Shown: piece after piece, positions 42,576 to 51,326 of the stretch
How positions within the stretch are numbered: the stretch's first letter is position 1
Layout of the letters: every line of letters begins with the position of its first letter
Assembly (NCBI GenBank): GCA_965226785.1
Contig: CBDDEC010000003.1
Location: 310,001 to 374,000, forward strand
DNA: 64,000 bases
Reading direction: 5' to 3'
Source: CBDDEC01 sp965226785
GTDB taxonomy: Bacteria > Chloroflexota > Dehalococcoidia > UBA2979
The notes under the pieces: generated by a model
Told to the model about the DNA's origin: nothing
The model's database searches: none
What the model saw: the letters and a program-made list of their open reading frames with translations, nothing else
Translations under genes and position numbers: made by a program

Positions 42576-43285
42576 GCAAGCTCGGCAAGCGCACCCGCGA
42601 GGCACGCGAGAACGTCGACCGCATGAAGCAATATGCGGTGAGCGAGGCGATCGCGCTCGTCAAGCAAAACGCGACCGCCAAGTTCGACGAGACCGTGGAG
42701 CTGCACCTCAAGACCGGCCTCGACGGCCGCCACGCTGACCAGACGGTCCGTGGCTCCGTGATCCTGCCGCACGGCGTCGGCAAGGAGGTGCGCGTCGCAG
42801 TCTTCGCCGAAGGCGAGGCAGCGACCGCAGCGATCGAGGCCGGTGCCGACGAGGTCGGCAGTGACGACTTGATCGAGCGCGTCCAGGGTGGGTTCACTGA
42901 CTTCGATGTCGCCCTCGCGCAGCGGGAGCTGATGGGCAAGGTCGGTGGCCTCGGCCGCGTGCTCGGCCCTCGAGGGCTCATGCCCAACCCTCGCAACAAC
43001 ACCGTGCTGGCCGCGGAGGACATCAGCCGCGGGGTGAACGAGGCGAAAGCGGGCCGTGTCGACTTCCGGCTGGACCGCTCGAACGTCATTCACGTCACCG
43101 TCGGCAAGGCCTCGTTCACCGCAGAGCAACTGACGGACAACCTGTCGGCGCTCTACGGCGAGATCAGCAAGGCGCGCCCCAGCGGGGCCAAGGGCCAGAT
43201 GATCCGCGGAGCGACCCTGGCCTCGACCATGGGCCCGGGCGTGCAGGTCGACGTGGCGACGCTCAACGCCGAGGCAGGGGTCTAG
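42572..43285 (+). CDS. rplA: 50S ribosomal protein L1
   Basis: A 237-residue protein containing LGPRGLMPNPRNNTV and the usual two-domain L1 pattern. In other bacteria L1 represses its own rplK-rplA transcript. Its ATG overlaps the rplK stop. Confidence 0.97.
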   Translation: MSKLGKRTREARENVDRMKQYAVSEAIALVKQNATAKFDETVELHLKTGLDGRHADQTVRGSVILPHGVGKEVRVAVFAEGEAATAAIEAGADEVGSDDLIERVQGGFTDFDVALAQRELMGKVGGLGRVLGPRGLMPNPRNNTVLAAEDISRGVNEAKAGRVDFRLDRSNVIHVTVGKASFTAEQLTDNLSALYGEISKARPSGAKGQMIRGATLASTMGPGVQVDVATLNAEAGV

Positions 43286-43536
43286 CGCAGAGAGCGACGC
43301 CGGCCTCGGAAGCTGGACCGCAGCGTGCGAGGCCGTCACACTGGAACGACGCCAGAGACCGCAGGTCGCCGGTACCTCAGAGCGCCCCACGGGGGCATCC
43401 GAGGTACCGGCGAGAATGGCCGAGGCCGGCCGCCTGCACAGGCGAGGGATCGAACGCCTCCCGCGGCCGTCTGGTCATGTGGTCGCGCCCTCACTCTGGC
43501 CATGAGGGCGCTGTTTCGTGCCCGGGAGGATACCGA
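43286..43536 (+). promoter_or_regulatory. rplJ leader with probable L10-binding structure and attenuator-like hairpin
   Basis: The 251-base gap holds a perfect 12-base-pair stem (CGCCGGTACCTC 43367-43378 with GAGGTACCGGCG 43401-43412) and a second hairpin of 9 pairs (43485-43493 with 43503-43511) followed by TGTTTCG. This layout fits an L10-leader, where the L10-L12 complex represses translation or transcription of rplJL. A known leader type, but the detailed fold is inferred. Confidence 0.6.
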
Positions 43537-44382
43537 ATGCCGACGCCCCGCAAGGAGCAGCTGGTCGCCGAACTGACCGAGCTCCTGCAGCAGGCCGAGA
43601 TCGCCATTGCCACCTCCGTCACCAGCGTGCCGGTCGACGAGCAGATCGCGCTGCGCCGTAGACTCCTCGCGGAGGGCGCGCACCTGCGCGTCGTCAAGAA
43701 CACGCTGCTGCGCCTCGCCGCCACCAACGCCAAAGCCGAGGTGTTTGCCGAGCTGGCGGACGGCCCCACCGCCCTGGTGGTTGGCTTTGACGAGCCGGTC
43801 GGCGCCGCACGCGGCCTCGCCAAGTACATCGCCGACACACCTGGCACGCCGATGGAGATCCGCAACGCCGTCGTCAACGGCGAGCTGGTGGACGCGGCGT
43901 ACGTCAAGGATCTGGCCACCGTGCCACCGCGCGACGAGCTGCTGGCGCGGATCGCCGGCGGCCTCGTCGCCAAGGTCCGCGAGCTGATGATGCTCCTCGA
44001 CGCCACCACCCGCGACTTCGTCGGGCTCGTGGAGGCACGAGCGGCACAGCTCGAGGAGCATGGCGAGAGCGCCGCTCCAGAGGCGTCCGCCGACGCGACA
44101 CCCGAGGCGGAAGAAACGACCGAGGAGCCGGCGGCGGACGACACGACCGGGGAGACTGCGGCGGAAGACACGCCCGAGGAGCCTGCGGCAGAAGAGTCCT
44201 CGGACGAGGCGGCGGCGGCCGACGAGACTTCTGACGCCCCCGCCGAGGAGACCGACGAGCCTTCGGAAGCGCCCGCTGAGGAGGCGCCCGCCGAACAGGC
44301 GACCGATGAGGAGTCAACGGAGACCGAAGCACCGGCCGAGACTGAGAGCGACGACGAGGCGAAAGCGGACGACGCCGGATAG
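43537..44382 (+). CDS. rplJ: 50S ribosomal protein L10 with a long acidic C-terminal tail
   Basis: 281 residues. Residues 1-173 are a normal L10 (MPTPRKEQLVAELTELL, VVKNTLLRLAATN, LMMLLDATTRDFVGLVEARA). Residues 174-281 are a low-complexity Glu/Asp/Ala/Thr/Pro tail with only one lysine; no ordinary L10 has this. RBS GGAGGA is 7 bases before ATG 43537. L10 anchors L7/L12 on the ribosomal stalk, so the tail would lie near the factor-binding site. Confidence 0.95.
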   Translation: MPTPRKEQLVAELTELLQQAEIAIATSVTSVPVDEQIALRRRLLAEGAHLRVVKNTLLRLAATNAKAEVFAELADGPTALVVGFDEPVGAARGLAKYIADTPGTPMEIRNAVVNGELVDAAYVKDLATVPPRDELLARIAGGLVAKVRELMMLLDATTRDFVGLVEARAAQLEEHGESAAPEASADATPEAEETTEEPAADDTTGETAAEDTPEEPAAEESSDEAAAADETSDAPAEETDEPSEAPAEEAPAEQATDEESTETEAPAETESDDEAKADDAG

Positions 44383-44451
44383 GCGTCAACAACCGAGATT
44401 GAACTGCCCCCGGGCAGGTGCCGTCAGCGGGCGGCTGGGTGGAGGAGCCAC

Positions 44452-44829
44452 ATGACCAAGGTAGAAGAAACCCTCGACATCATTAAGGGCATGACGATTC
44501 TCGAGCTGCGCGACCTCAACAGCGCGATCGAGGAGGAGTTCGGCGTGACCGCCGCGGCGCCGGTCGCGATGGCCATGGCCGCCGGGGCCGATGGTGGCGC
44601 AGCCGCCGTGGAGGAGCAGACCGAGTTCACGGTCGTGCTCCAGGACTTCGGCGCCAACAAGATCAACGTCATCAAGGCCGTCCGCGAGCTCACCACGCTG
44701 GGCCTGAAGGACGCCAAGGACCTGGTCGAGGCTGCGCCCAAGCCGATCAAAGAGGACGTGGACAAGGACGAGGCGGAGGCCGCCAAGACCAAGCTCGAGG
44801 AGGCCGGCGCCACCGTCGAGGTCCAGTAG
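44452..44829 (+). CDS. rplL: 50S ribosomal protein L7/L12
   Basis: A 125-residue protein with the N-terminal dimerisation domain, an Ala/Gly hinge (VAMAMAAGADGGAAAVEE) and the C-terminal domain (EFTVVLQDFGANKINVIKAVRELT, LVEAAPKPIKE). It recruits translational GTPases. TGGAGGAG lies upstream of the ATG. It ends the ribosomal cluster; rpoB does not follow. Confidence 0.97.
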   Translation: MTKVEETLDIIKGMTILELRDLNSAIEEEFGVTAAAPVAMAMAAGADGGAAAVEEQTEFTVVLQDFGANKINVIKAVRELTTLGLKDAKDLVEAAPKPIKEDVDKDEAEAAKTKLEEAGATVEVQ

Positions 44830-44899
44830 CCAGCACCCGCGGCGGCGCATCGGGCGGTCCCTTCGTTGTCCGCTCCGCCCGTTGGGCCGACATCGCAAC

Positions 44900-44938
44900 G
44901 AGCGAGGGCGTCACGCGACGCCCTCGCTCCATTTCTCT
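44900..44938 (+). terminator. Intrinsic terminator of rplJL
   Basis: A 13-base-pair stem (GAGCGAGGGCGTC / GACGCCCTCGCTC, 4-base loop) followed by CATTTCTCT about 70 bases after rplL. Confidence 0.75.
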
Positions 44939-45003
44939 CGCACGCGGGACGCCCCGGATCCACGTCCGTGGTGAGCGTGCGACGCAGCCAGGGTTGGGGG
45001 TGA

Positions 45004-45009
45004 TAACCT
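45004..45009 (+). promoter_or_regulatory. -10 hexamer (TAACCT) for a leaderless start
   Basis: TAACCT ends 7 bases before GTG 45017, matching the leaderless pattern of the window. No Shine-Dalgarno sequence fits. Confidence 0.42.
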
Positions 45010-45016
45010 CACCGGC

Positions 45017-45574
45017 GTGCAGTGCTACGCGTGTGAGCTTGATGCCACCCAGGAGTGCCCACGCTGCGGAGCGTTGTACTGCGACGACCATGGCGAGGCG
45101 CTCTGTGACCGCTGCCAGGACCCTGCGCTCGCCCTACCCTCCTACCAGATCTACCGCGGCTCCATCCTCGCGCTGCTGATCGGCTCCGTCTTCGCCGTCT
45201 GGCTGCTCGTACTGCCGCCCGCCGGCGCCGACCGCGATGCGCCGCCCGCGCCCCTGGCCGGGTTCACACCGCCCACCCCCACGCCCACCGTCGAGGTCAC
45301 CACGACGCCGACGCCAACGCCCCTGGCCACCTCGACGCCCACCCCGACGCCGACGGCCACACCAACGCCCAACGCCACGCCGGCGGCGACGCCCGAGGCC
45401 ACGTTCGAGACCTACATCGTCGAGAGCGGCGACTCGCTCTTCCTGATCGCCGAGCAGTTCCTGCCCCCGGGTCGCGGTCTCTCAGAGTTCACGGACGAGA
45501 TCGCGGAGGTCAATGACATCCCTGACCCCACGCAGATCTTTGTGGGCCAGGAGCTCGAGATCCCGACGCAATGA
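45017..45574 (+). CDS. Zinc-finger/transmembrane/LysM protein
   Basis: A 185-residue protein with an unusual order. Residues 1-33 form a Cys-rich finger (CYACELDATQECPRCGALYCDDHGEALC, B-box-like). A transmembrane segment follows at about 48-67 (ILALLIGSVFAVWLLVL). A Thr/Pro repeat linker spans residues 84-126, and a C-terminal LysM domain (YIVESGDSLFLIAEQFL ... FVGQELEIP) would bind peptidoglycan. So the finger is cytoplasmic and LysM is outside. A partner for the finger is not known. Confidence 0.75.
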   Translation: MQCYACELDATQECPRCGALYCDDHGEALCDRCQDPALALPSYQIYRGSILALLIGSVFAVWLLVLPPAGADRDAPPAPLAGFTPPTPTPTVEVTTTPTPTPLATSTPTPTPTATPTPNATPAATPEATFETYIVESGDSLFLIAEQFLPPGRGLSEFTDEIAEVNDIPDPTQIFVGQELEIPTQ

Positions 45575-46068
45575 CCAGCCGTTCCCAGTCGGAAGAGGAG
45601 TACCGGCGGCTCCAGCGCGAGCAAGACGATCTGCTCGAAGAGAACCTCGGTCAGCGCGCAGGCCTCTACCGGCGCGCCGCCATCTTCACGCCGCTCGCCG
45701 TCGCCTCCCTCTTCGCCTTTGTGTTCGCGTTCAACTCGCTCATCGCCGGAAATATCGGCGCGGTGCTCGGCAGTGCCGTGCTCGGCGTCATCGCGTTCGC
45801 GCTGAGCTTCGAAGCAGTGGCGGCCCTTCGCGACCTGCGCGCGACGCCCATCCGTTCCGCGGGGCCGACCGAGCGCGTCTGGGTCAAGTCGAAGTTCCTG
45901 GTCTTCGGGCGCACTGGGTATCTCCTGCTCAACGGACGGGTGTTTGAGATCAGAGTCGACACGTCCATGCTCATCGAGGCGGGTCAGCCCGTCACGATCG
46001 AGCATTGGCCACACACGAACCTCGTCGTCACGTTGCATCGTGGCGCCGAGGGTTCGAGCGCGGACTGA
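45571..46068 (+). CDS. Two-span membrane protein of unknown function
   Basis: A 165-residue protein. An N-terminal charged coil (EEEYRRLQREQDDLLEENL) precedes two hydrophobic segments (TPLAVASLFAFVFAFNSLI; VLGSAVLGVIAFALSF) and a small C-terminal soluble domain. It overlaps the LysM gene by 4 bases (ATGA), so it may work with it. No family is recognised. Confidence 0.6.
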   Translation: MTSRSQSEEEYRRLQREQDDLLEENLGQRAGLYRRAAIFTPLAVASLFAFVFAFNSLIAGNIGAVLGSAVLGVIAFALSFEAVAALRDLRATPIRSAGPTERVWVKSKFLVFGRTGYLLLNGRVFEIRVDTSMLIEAGQPVTIEHWPHTNLVVTLHRGAEGSSAD

Positions 46069-46108
46069 CGCCCCCGCGGTGACCACAGACCCGGCCCCGA
46101 ACCATCCG

Positions 46109-46828
46109 ATGTACGCCGCGCCCGAGGAGCACGCGCCCTACCGCGTTCGCGTCGCGGAGATGCCGGACGAGGAGCGTCCGCGCGAACGCCTGTCCCGACT
46201 CGGCCCAAGCGCGCTGACTACGGCGGAGTTGCTCGCGATCCTCCTGCGCACCGGCACCGCTCGCGAGGACGTGTTGCAGGTCGCCTCGCGGCTGCTGCAG
46301 GAACGCTCCGGGCTGCGTGGTCTCGCCTCGACCACCCTCGCCACGCTGTCAGAGTCGCACGGCATGGGACCGGCGAAGGCAGCGACGATCGGCGCAGCCT
46401 TCGAGCTGGGCCGGCGCATGGCGATGGAGGGCGAGGTGTTGCGGCCGACGGTGGGCAGCCCCTCGGACATCGTAAAGTTGCTGCAGCCCGAGATGGAGCT
46501 GCTCGAGCAGGAGGAGTTACGCGTCCTCGTGCTCGACACACGCAACCATGTACTCACGCAGGCCACCGTCTACCGCGGCTCCGCGAACACCGCCGGCGGC
46601 CGCGTCGCGGAGATGTTCCGCGAGGTGATCCGGCAGAACGGCACGGCCATCGCGCTCGCCCACAACCACCCGAGCGGCGACCCGGCGCCGAGCCGCAGCG
46701 ACATCGAGTTCACCTCGGCGGTCGTCGAGGCGGGGGCGCTGCTCGACGTGCGCGTCCTGGATCACGTCGTGATCGGCCACGGGCGCTATGTCTCCATGCG
46801 TGAGCGTCAGCTCGGATTCACCGACTAA
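46109..46828 (+). CDS. radC: RadC/UPF0758 family JAB-domain protein
   Basis: A 239-residue protein. The N-terminal part has PDEERPRERLSRLGPSALTTAELLAILLRTG and an HhH region; the C-terminal JAB1/MPN motif is ALAHNHPSGDPAPSRSDIEFT (HxHxxxxxxxxxxD). The function is unresolved in general, once linked to DNA repair. The start is uncertain between ATG 46109 and GTG 46079. Confidence 0.93.
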   Translation: MYAAPEEHAPYRVRVAEMPDEERPRERLSRLGPSALTTAELLAILLRTGTAREDVLQVASRLLQERSGLRGLASTTLATLSESHGMGPAKAATIGAAFELGRRMAMEGEVLRPTVGSPSDIVKLLQPEMELLEQEELRVLVLDTRNHVLTQATVYRGSANTAGGRVAEMFREVIRQNGTAIALAHNHPSGDPAPSRSDIEFTSAVVEAGALLDVRVLDHVVIGHGRYVSMRERQLGFTD

Positions 46829-46894
46829 CCGCCAGCGTTCCGCACGGGAGCGGGTACGATGGTTGCTGCGGGCGGGGTAGATCGACTCGGGCAC

Positions 46895-47461
46895 ATGCAC
46901 TGGATCGACCTGCTGATCGTGGGCGTCGTGGCGTGGTTCACGTTCCGCGCATTCGCGAACGGCCTGATCTGGGAGATCTCCTCCCTGCTGTCCGTGGTGC
47001 TCGGCGTCGTGCTCGCCGGGGTGTTCTACCGCGACCTCGCAGAGAGCATCGAATTCCTGATCGAGAGCGATACCTGGCGCAACATCGCCTCGTTCGTCGC
47101 CATCTTCGCCGGAATCGTTGTCCTCGGGCAGCTGATCTCCCTCGCAGCTCGACGCGTGGCGGCGTTGCTGCTGCTCGGCCCGTTCGACCATCTCGGCGGA
47201 GCCGCCTTCGGGTTTGTCAAAGGGCTGATCGTGATCCAGGTGGCGTTGTTCCTCGTCGCGGTATACCCGCCGTCCGATGAGATCGCCACCGCCGTCGACG
47301 AGTCAGAAATCGCACCGCTCTTCCTCAACGACGCGCCCATCGCGGAGGTTGCGCTGCCCGGCGAGTTCGACAATGCGCTGGCGCAGCTGCAGGAGTGGCG
47401 GCGGCGCGTCAACCTGGAAGGCGTCGAACTACCCGGCGAGGAGCCCGTAGAGGGCAGTTAG
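46895..47461 (+). CDS. CvpA-family membrane protein
   Basis: A 188-residue protein with about four hydrophobic segments starting HWIDLLIVGVVAWFTFRAF and including IASFVAIFAGIVVLGQLISL. The pattern WIDLLI...G resembles CvpA family proteins. ATG 46895 is chosen over ATG 46859 because the latter lies within a TACGAT -10 hexamer. The function in this lineage is unknown. Confidence 0.75.
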   Translation: MHWIDLLIVGVVAWFTFRAFANGLIWEISSLLSVVLGVVLAGVFYRDLAESIEFLIESDTWRNIASFVAIFAGIVVLGQLISLAARRVAALLLLGPFDHLGGAAFGFVKGLIVIQVALFLVAVYPPSDEIATAVDESEIAPLFLNDAPIAEVALPGEFDNALAQLQEWRRRVNLEGVELPGEEPVEGS

Positions 47462-47539
47462 CGGCCTCAACGCGCACCCGCGGCCTCACGATGCCCACAA
47501 CTGAATCAGCTACACTCGCCCGGCAGAGCTGAGGTGTGG

Positions 47540-48109
47540 ATGACGACGGCCGTCCAGCGCCGCGCGTTGGTGCTGAATCAGAACTACGAACCGCTCAACG
47601 TCTGCTCTGTCAGGCGCGCATTCGTGCTGGTCTTTCACGGTAAGGCGGAGCTGCTCGAGCGCGGCCCTGACCCGATCCGCGCCGCCGAACTACGCGAGTA
47701 CGAGACACCCTCGGTGATCCGCCTCAACCACTACGTGAAGCGCCCGCTGCCAAGACCTCGCCTCACCCGTCGCGAGGTGTTTGCGCGCGACCGCCAGCGC
47801 TGCCAGTACTGCGGCCGTCGCGGCGGCGACCTGACGCTCGATCACGTACTGCCGAAGCATCGCGGCGGGGCTCACGACTGGGCCAACCTGGTCGCCGCCT
47901 GCCGCAGCTGCAACCACCGCAAAGGCGGCCGCACGCCGAAGGAGGCGAAGATGCGCCTGCTGACCCACCCGGCGACCCCGATCGCGAGCGCGGCTGACCT
48001 GTTCGCGCGCTACCTCGATCGCTACAACGAGTGGAGCCCGTTCCTGATGGGCTGGATGCGCCGCCGCCGCCCGGCAGCCGTCGCCAGCGAGGGCGTAGCG
48101 GCGGGCTGA
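47540..48109 (+). CDS. HNH endonuclease-family protein
   Basis: A 189-residue protein. RDRQRCQYCGRRGGDLTLDHVLPKHRGGAHDWANLVAACRSCNHRKGG-type motif at residues about 80-128 gives a complete HNH fold with two CxxC zinc pairs (split here for length). An N-terminal domain VLNQNYEPLNVCSVRRA is common in the stand-alone HNH family. GAGGTG precedes ATG 47540, and TACACT lies further upstream. There are no restriction partners. Confidence 0.85.
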   Translation: MTTAVQRRALVLNQNYEPLNVCSVRRAFVLVFHGKAELLERGPDPIRAAELREYETPSVIRLNHYVKRPLPRPRLTRREVFARDRQRCQYCGRRGGDLTLDHVLPKHRGGAHDWANLVAACRSCNHRKGGRTPKEAKMRLLTHPATPIASAADLFARYLDRYNEWSPFLMGWMRRRRPAAVASEGVAAG

Positions 48110-48134
48110 GCGCGCGCACCGTCCGGAGCGGCCG

Positions 48135-48845
48135 CTATCCCAGCTCGCCGGAGCGACGGTCCTCGATCAGGGCGTAGTTCATCAGGCTCAGCTCATCGCG
48201 CGCCGCGACCAGGCTCTGCAGGCAGCCGCCGGGCGTCGCCCAGCCCGTCTGTCGCACCACCTGCAGCACGCCCTCGCCGTTCTCCGCGACGGCAGGGATG
48301 CGCTCCACCGTCTGGTTGCGCAGCGACTCCCACAGGTCGGCCGGATGGTCGACGGCAAAGCGGGCGTACTGCAGCGATGCGAAGGCGTTCCCCGGGGTGC
48401 CGACATCGTTCCAGGAGTCCTCGGCGTCGCGCAGCAGCTCCTTGTAGCCGGCGTGGCGCTGCTCCACCTCCCACGATGTCTCGAGCCCGTACTGCTCGAG
48501 CTGCATCTCGGCCTCCGGCGCCAGTACCAACTCGCGCAGAGCGGTACGGATCAGCGCGCCACCTTCGGGGTCCGGCCGAGCGCTGCGACGCACGGCCGGA
48601 TAGCGATCGATGCGCTGACGCACGTGTTGGAGCGCGACGCCGAAGACGTGCGGGAGCGCGTGCGTCGGCACGCCATTGTGCAGCGATATCACCACGCCGT
48701 CGGCACGCCACGACACGTTCGAGAACGAGCCGCCCTCGAAGGCATCGACGCTGAGTTCGCGTTCCGCCTCAATGCGCACTCGACTCGCCAGCTCCTCGTA
48801 CAGCGCGTCGAGCGTCGTGCCGATGTCCTTGCCGATCACCTTCAT
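48135..48845 (-). CDS. Hypothetical protein (236 aa)
   Basis: A 236-residue acidic protein from ATG 48845 with GAGGAG upstream. No family motif is recognised. The sequence has helices and a few Trp/His-rich stretches (WADGVVISLHNGVPTHALPHVFG-type region, written only in part). It is last in a leftward run of genes from 53578; the 64-base gap to the Fpg gene permits cotranscription. Confidence 0.6.
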   Translation of the reverse strand: MKVIGKDIGTTLDALYEELASRVRIEAERELSVDAFEGGSFSNVSWRADGVVISLHNGVPTHALPHVFGVALQHVRQRIDRYPAVRRSARPDPEGGALIRTALRELVLAPEAEMQLEQYGLETSWEVEQRHAGYKELLRDAEDSWNDVGTPGNAFASLQYARFAVDHPADLWESLRNQTVERIPAVAENGEGVLQVVRQTGWATPGGCLQSLVAARDELSLMNYALIEDRRSGELG

Positions 48846-48909
48846 CGAGGCTCCTCGCCCTGCAGTTCGCGCCCGGGGGCCTGCTGCTTGCATCCGCGCA
48901 TCTGGATCA

Positions 48910-49725
48910 TCAATCGAACAACGGCTGGCAAGTGACGCAGTAGTTGGTCTCGCTGCCACTCCGCACCTGCGCTTTGATCTCGGAACCGCAGCGCGGACAG
49001 GCCTCGCCGGCCTGGCGATGCACCTTGAGGTGCTGCCGCCACTCCTCCTTCTTGCCAAGACCCTCGCCCTGGACCGTCTCGTCCACGATCTGGATCGACT
49101 CCTCCATGACGGTGTGGATCGCGTCGAACAGCCGCTCGCGGTCCTCGTCCTCGAAGGTTGAGCCCTTGCGATGCGGATGGAGCTGTGCCTCCCACAGGAT
49201 CTCGTCGGAGTAGGCGTTGCCGATGCCCGCGAGGAACTCCTGGTTCGTCAGCGTGTTCTTGATCTGGCCGCGGCGTTTCCGCGCGCGTTCGACGAAGTCG
49301 TCACGTTCGATGGCGAGCGCGTCCGGTCCGAGCTTCGCGATCTGCGGCACCGCGTCGATGCCGTCGCCGGGCACCAGGTACCAGCGACCCATACGCCGCA
49401 TGTCGGAGTACCGCAGCTCATGGTCGTCGTCGAAGCCAATCACCACGCCGAGGCGGCCCGGCTTCTTCGCGTCGGCCTCCACCCAGTGGAAACGCCCGGT
49501 GAGCATCGGGTTGATCACCAGCAGCCGGCCATCGTCGACGAAAAACAGGAGGAACTTGCCGAGGCGGTGGATCTCGCCGAACTGGTGGCCTTCGAGCGTC
49601 TCGAGTTCGGCCGCGCCGGAGCGGATCAGCCACGGGATCGGCGCATCCGTCGAGGTCACGGTGAGGCCTTTCAGCCGGGGCATCAGGTAGTGACGGATGG
49701 CTTCGAGGTCCGGTATCTCGGGCAT
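48910..49725 (-). CDS. Fpg/Nei-family DNA glycosylase
   Basis: A 271-residue protein starting MPEIPDLEAI. The Pro2/Glu3 catalytic pair is present although the standard MPELPEVE is altered. NQEFLAGIGNAYSDEILWEAQLHP is the helix-two-turn-helix region, and the C-terminal zinc finger has CPRCGSEI and YCVTCQ. It excises oxidised bases. It could be a functional subclass because of the altered N-terminus. Confidence 0.88.
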   Translation of the reverse strand: MPEIPDLEAIRHYLMPRLKGLTVTSTDAPIPWLIRSGAAELETLEGHQFGEIHRLGKFLLFFVDDGRLLVINPMLTGRFHWVEADAKKPGRLGVVIGFDDDHELRYSDMRRMGRWYLVPGDGIDAVPQIAKLGPDALAIERDDFVERARKRRGQIKNTLTNQEFLAGIGNAYSDEILWEAQLHPHRKGSTFEDEDRERLFDAIHTVMEESIQIVDETVQGEGLGKKEEWRQHLKVHRQAGEACPRCGSEIKAQVRSGSETNYCVTCQPLFD

Positions 49726-49760
49726 CGGTCCCTGCTTCGCGATTGCTTGCGCGCCGTGGC

Positions 49761-50597
49761 TCAGGCCTCGGCGGTCCAACGAGGATACGACCCCAGGACG
49801 CGGAACCAAGAGGTGACTTCGCGCGCCGCCCGAAGGGCGTCCGCGACACCCTGGTCGGTGCGATGACCCTGTACGTCGACCATGAACACATACGTCCCGA
49901 GCTGCTCACGCGTGGGGCGCGATTCGATGTGCGTTAGGTTCACCTTGCGCGACGAAAACAGCTCGAGGACCTCGACGAGCGAGCCGGAGCGGTCATGCTC
50001 AGTAGTGAAGGCGAGCGACGTTTTGTCGTCGCCGGTCGATCCATGGTCCTCGGCGCCGAGGACGAGGAAGCGCGTCACGTTGTGCGGCACGTCGCCGATG
50101 TCGTCCGCGTAGACCTCGCCGCCGTAAAAATCGGCGGCGATCGGCGGGCCGACGCCGAGCGCGCCCACTTCAGCGATCGCCGCCTCGATGCCGGCGGTCG
50201 TGGAGAGCGCTGCCACGTGCTCGGCGTCCGGAGCGAGCGTACGGAGGTGCTCGCGGCACTGAGCGAGGGCCTGCGGGTGTGAGTAGACGCGCTCGGCGAC
50301 GCGGGGGTCGATACCCGGTGCGCCGACCAGGACGTGCCGAATCGGCAGCACCAGCTCGGCGTTGATCATGAGATCGAGGTCGGAGCGCATCAGCTGATCG
50401 AGCGTCTCGCGGACGGCGCCGTCGATCGCGTTCTCTGCGGCGACCATCGCCAGGTCCGCCGCCCCCGCCTCGACCTCGCGAACTGCCGCCGCCACGTTTG
50501 CGACCGGGAGCAGCTCCGCTGCGGGGTCGAAGCGGACGGCCGCCGCCTCGGTGTTCGTCGCGCGGGGGCCGAGGTGGGCGATGCGCTGCGGGCTCAC
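49761..50597 (-). CDS. pheA: Prephenate dehydratase
   Basis: A 278-residue enzyme converting prephenate to phenylpyruvate. The substrate motifs VAAENAIDGAVRETLD and the NVTRF tripeptide region are present (DVPHNVTRFLVLG), and a C-terminal ACT domain has HIESRPTREQLGTYVFMVD for phenylalanine feedback. Residue length is normal. The GTG overlaps the RCK gene stop by 4 bases. Confidence 0.93.
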   Translation of the reverse strand: MSPQRIAHLGPRATNTEAAAVRFDPAAELLPVANVAAAVREVEAGAADLAMVAAENAIDGAVRETLDQLMRSDLDLMINAELVLPIRHVLVGAPGIDPRVAERVYSHPQALAQCREHLRTLAPDAEHVAALSTTAGIEAAIAEVGALGVGPPIAADFYGGEVYADDIGDVPHNVTRFLVLGAEDHGSTGDDKTSLAFTTEHDRSGSLVEVLELFSSRKVNLTHIESRPTREQLGTYVFMVDVQGHRTDQGVADALRAAREVTSWFRVLGSYPRWTAEA

Positions 50598-51325
50598 CCG
50601 CGATCGCCTCCGCCAGCGGCGCTACTGGCGCCGCGGGCCGCCCGTGTGGGATCGCCGGTCGGGGTGCCGGTCACCAGCTCCTGCATCAGCACCTCTGTGC
50701 CCTCGGGCAGCACCGCGATCACCTCGTCGCCGGCCTCGAGGACCGTTGAGGAGTCGGGCACCCGCGCGGTGCCGTCCTCGCTGACGACGAGCGAGATCAG
50801 CGAGCCGGGCGGCATATCCACCTCGTCCAGGGTCTTCCCCGCCGCCGGCGCGCCTTCCTGCAGGTGCAGGTCGACGATGCGCATGCCGGCGGCATGCAGG
50901 TTCATCAGCGGCACGACCGTGTGCTCCGGCAACTCCGTCTCGATCTGCGACATGATCGCGGACGAGGCGGAGACGGTGCTGTCGATGCCCAGGCGGGTGA
51001 ACAGCTCATGGTTCCGCGGATCGTTGACCCGCGCGATCGTGCGGTCGACGTCGAACCAGTGCTTGGCCACCTGGCAGGCGACGAGGTTCGCGCCATCGTC
51101 GGCGGTGACGGCGATCAACAGGTCGCAGCGCCGCGCGCCGACCGACTCCAGGAACGAAATCTCGCAGCCATCGCCCAGCGCGATCATCTCGCCCAGCTCA
51201 TCACGCAGCTCGCGGGCCCTCGACTCGGAACGCTCGACGATCGTGACCTCGTGGTCAGGCAGCGCCTGCAATTCGAGGGCGAGGCCGTACCCGACGATGC
51301 CCCCGCCGACGACGATGATGTACAC
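50594..51325 (-). CDS. RCK-domain (TrkA-type) potassium-transport regulator, N+C domains
   Basis: A 243-residue protein from GTG 51325, starting VYIIVVGGGIVGYGLALELQ (Rossmann NAD-binding RCK_N). The C-terminal RCK_C-like domain is at about residues 150-235. The TGA of the previous gene lies one base upstream, so the pair is coupled. It probably controls a K+ channel or transporter not seen here. Confidence 0.8.
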   Translation of the reverse strand: MYIIVVGGGIVGYGLALELQALPDHEVTIVERSESRARELRDELGEMIALGDGCEISFLESVGARRCDLLIAVTADDGANLVACQVAKHWFDVDRTIARVNDPRNHELFTRLGIDSTVSASSAIMSQIETELPEHTVVPLMNLHAAGMRIVDLHLQEGAPAAGKTLDEVDMPPGSLISLVVSEDGTARVPDSSTVLEAGDEVIAVLPEGTEVLMQELVTGTPTGDPTRAARGASSAAGGGDRG

Positions 51326-51326
51326 G

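Noticed and set aside
45290..45400. A CRISPR or tandem DNA repeat
   Set aside because: The repetition is protein-level Thr-Pro coding repeats in a linker, not spaced direct repeats.
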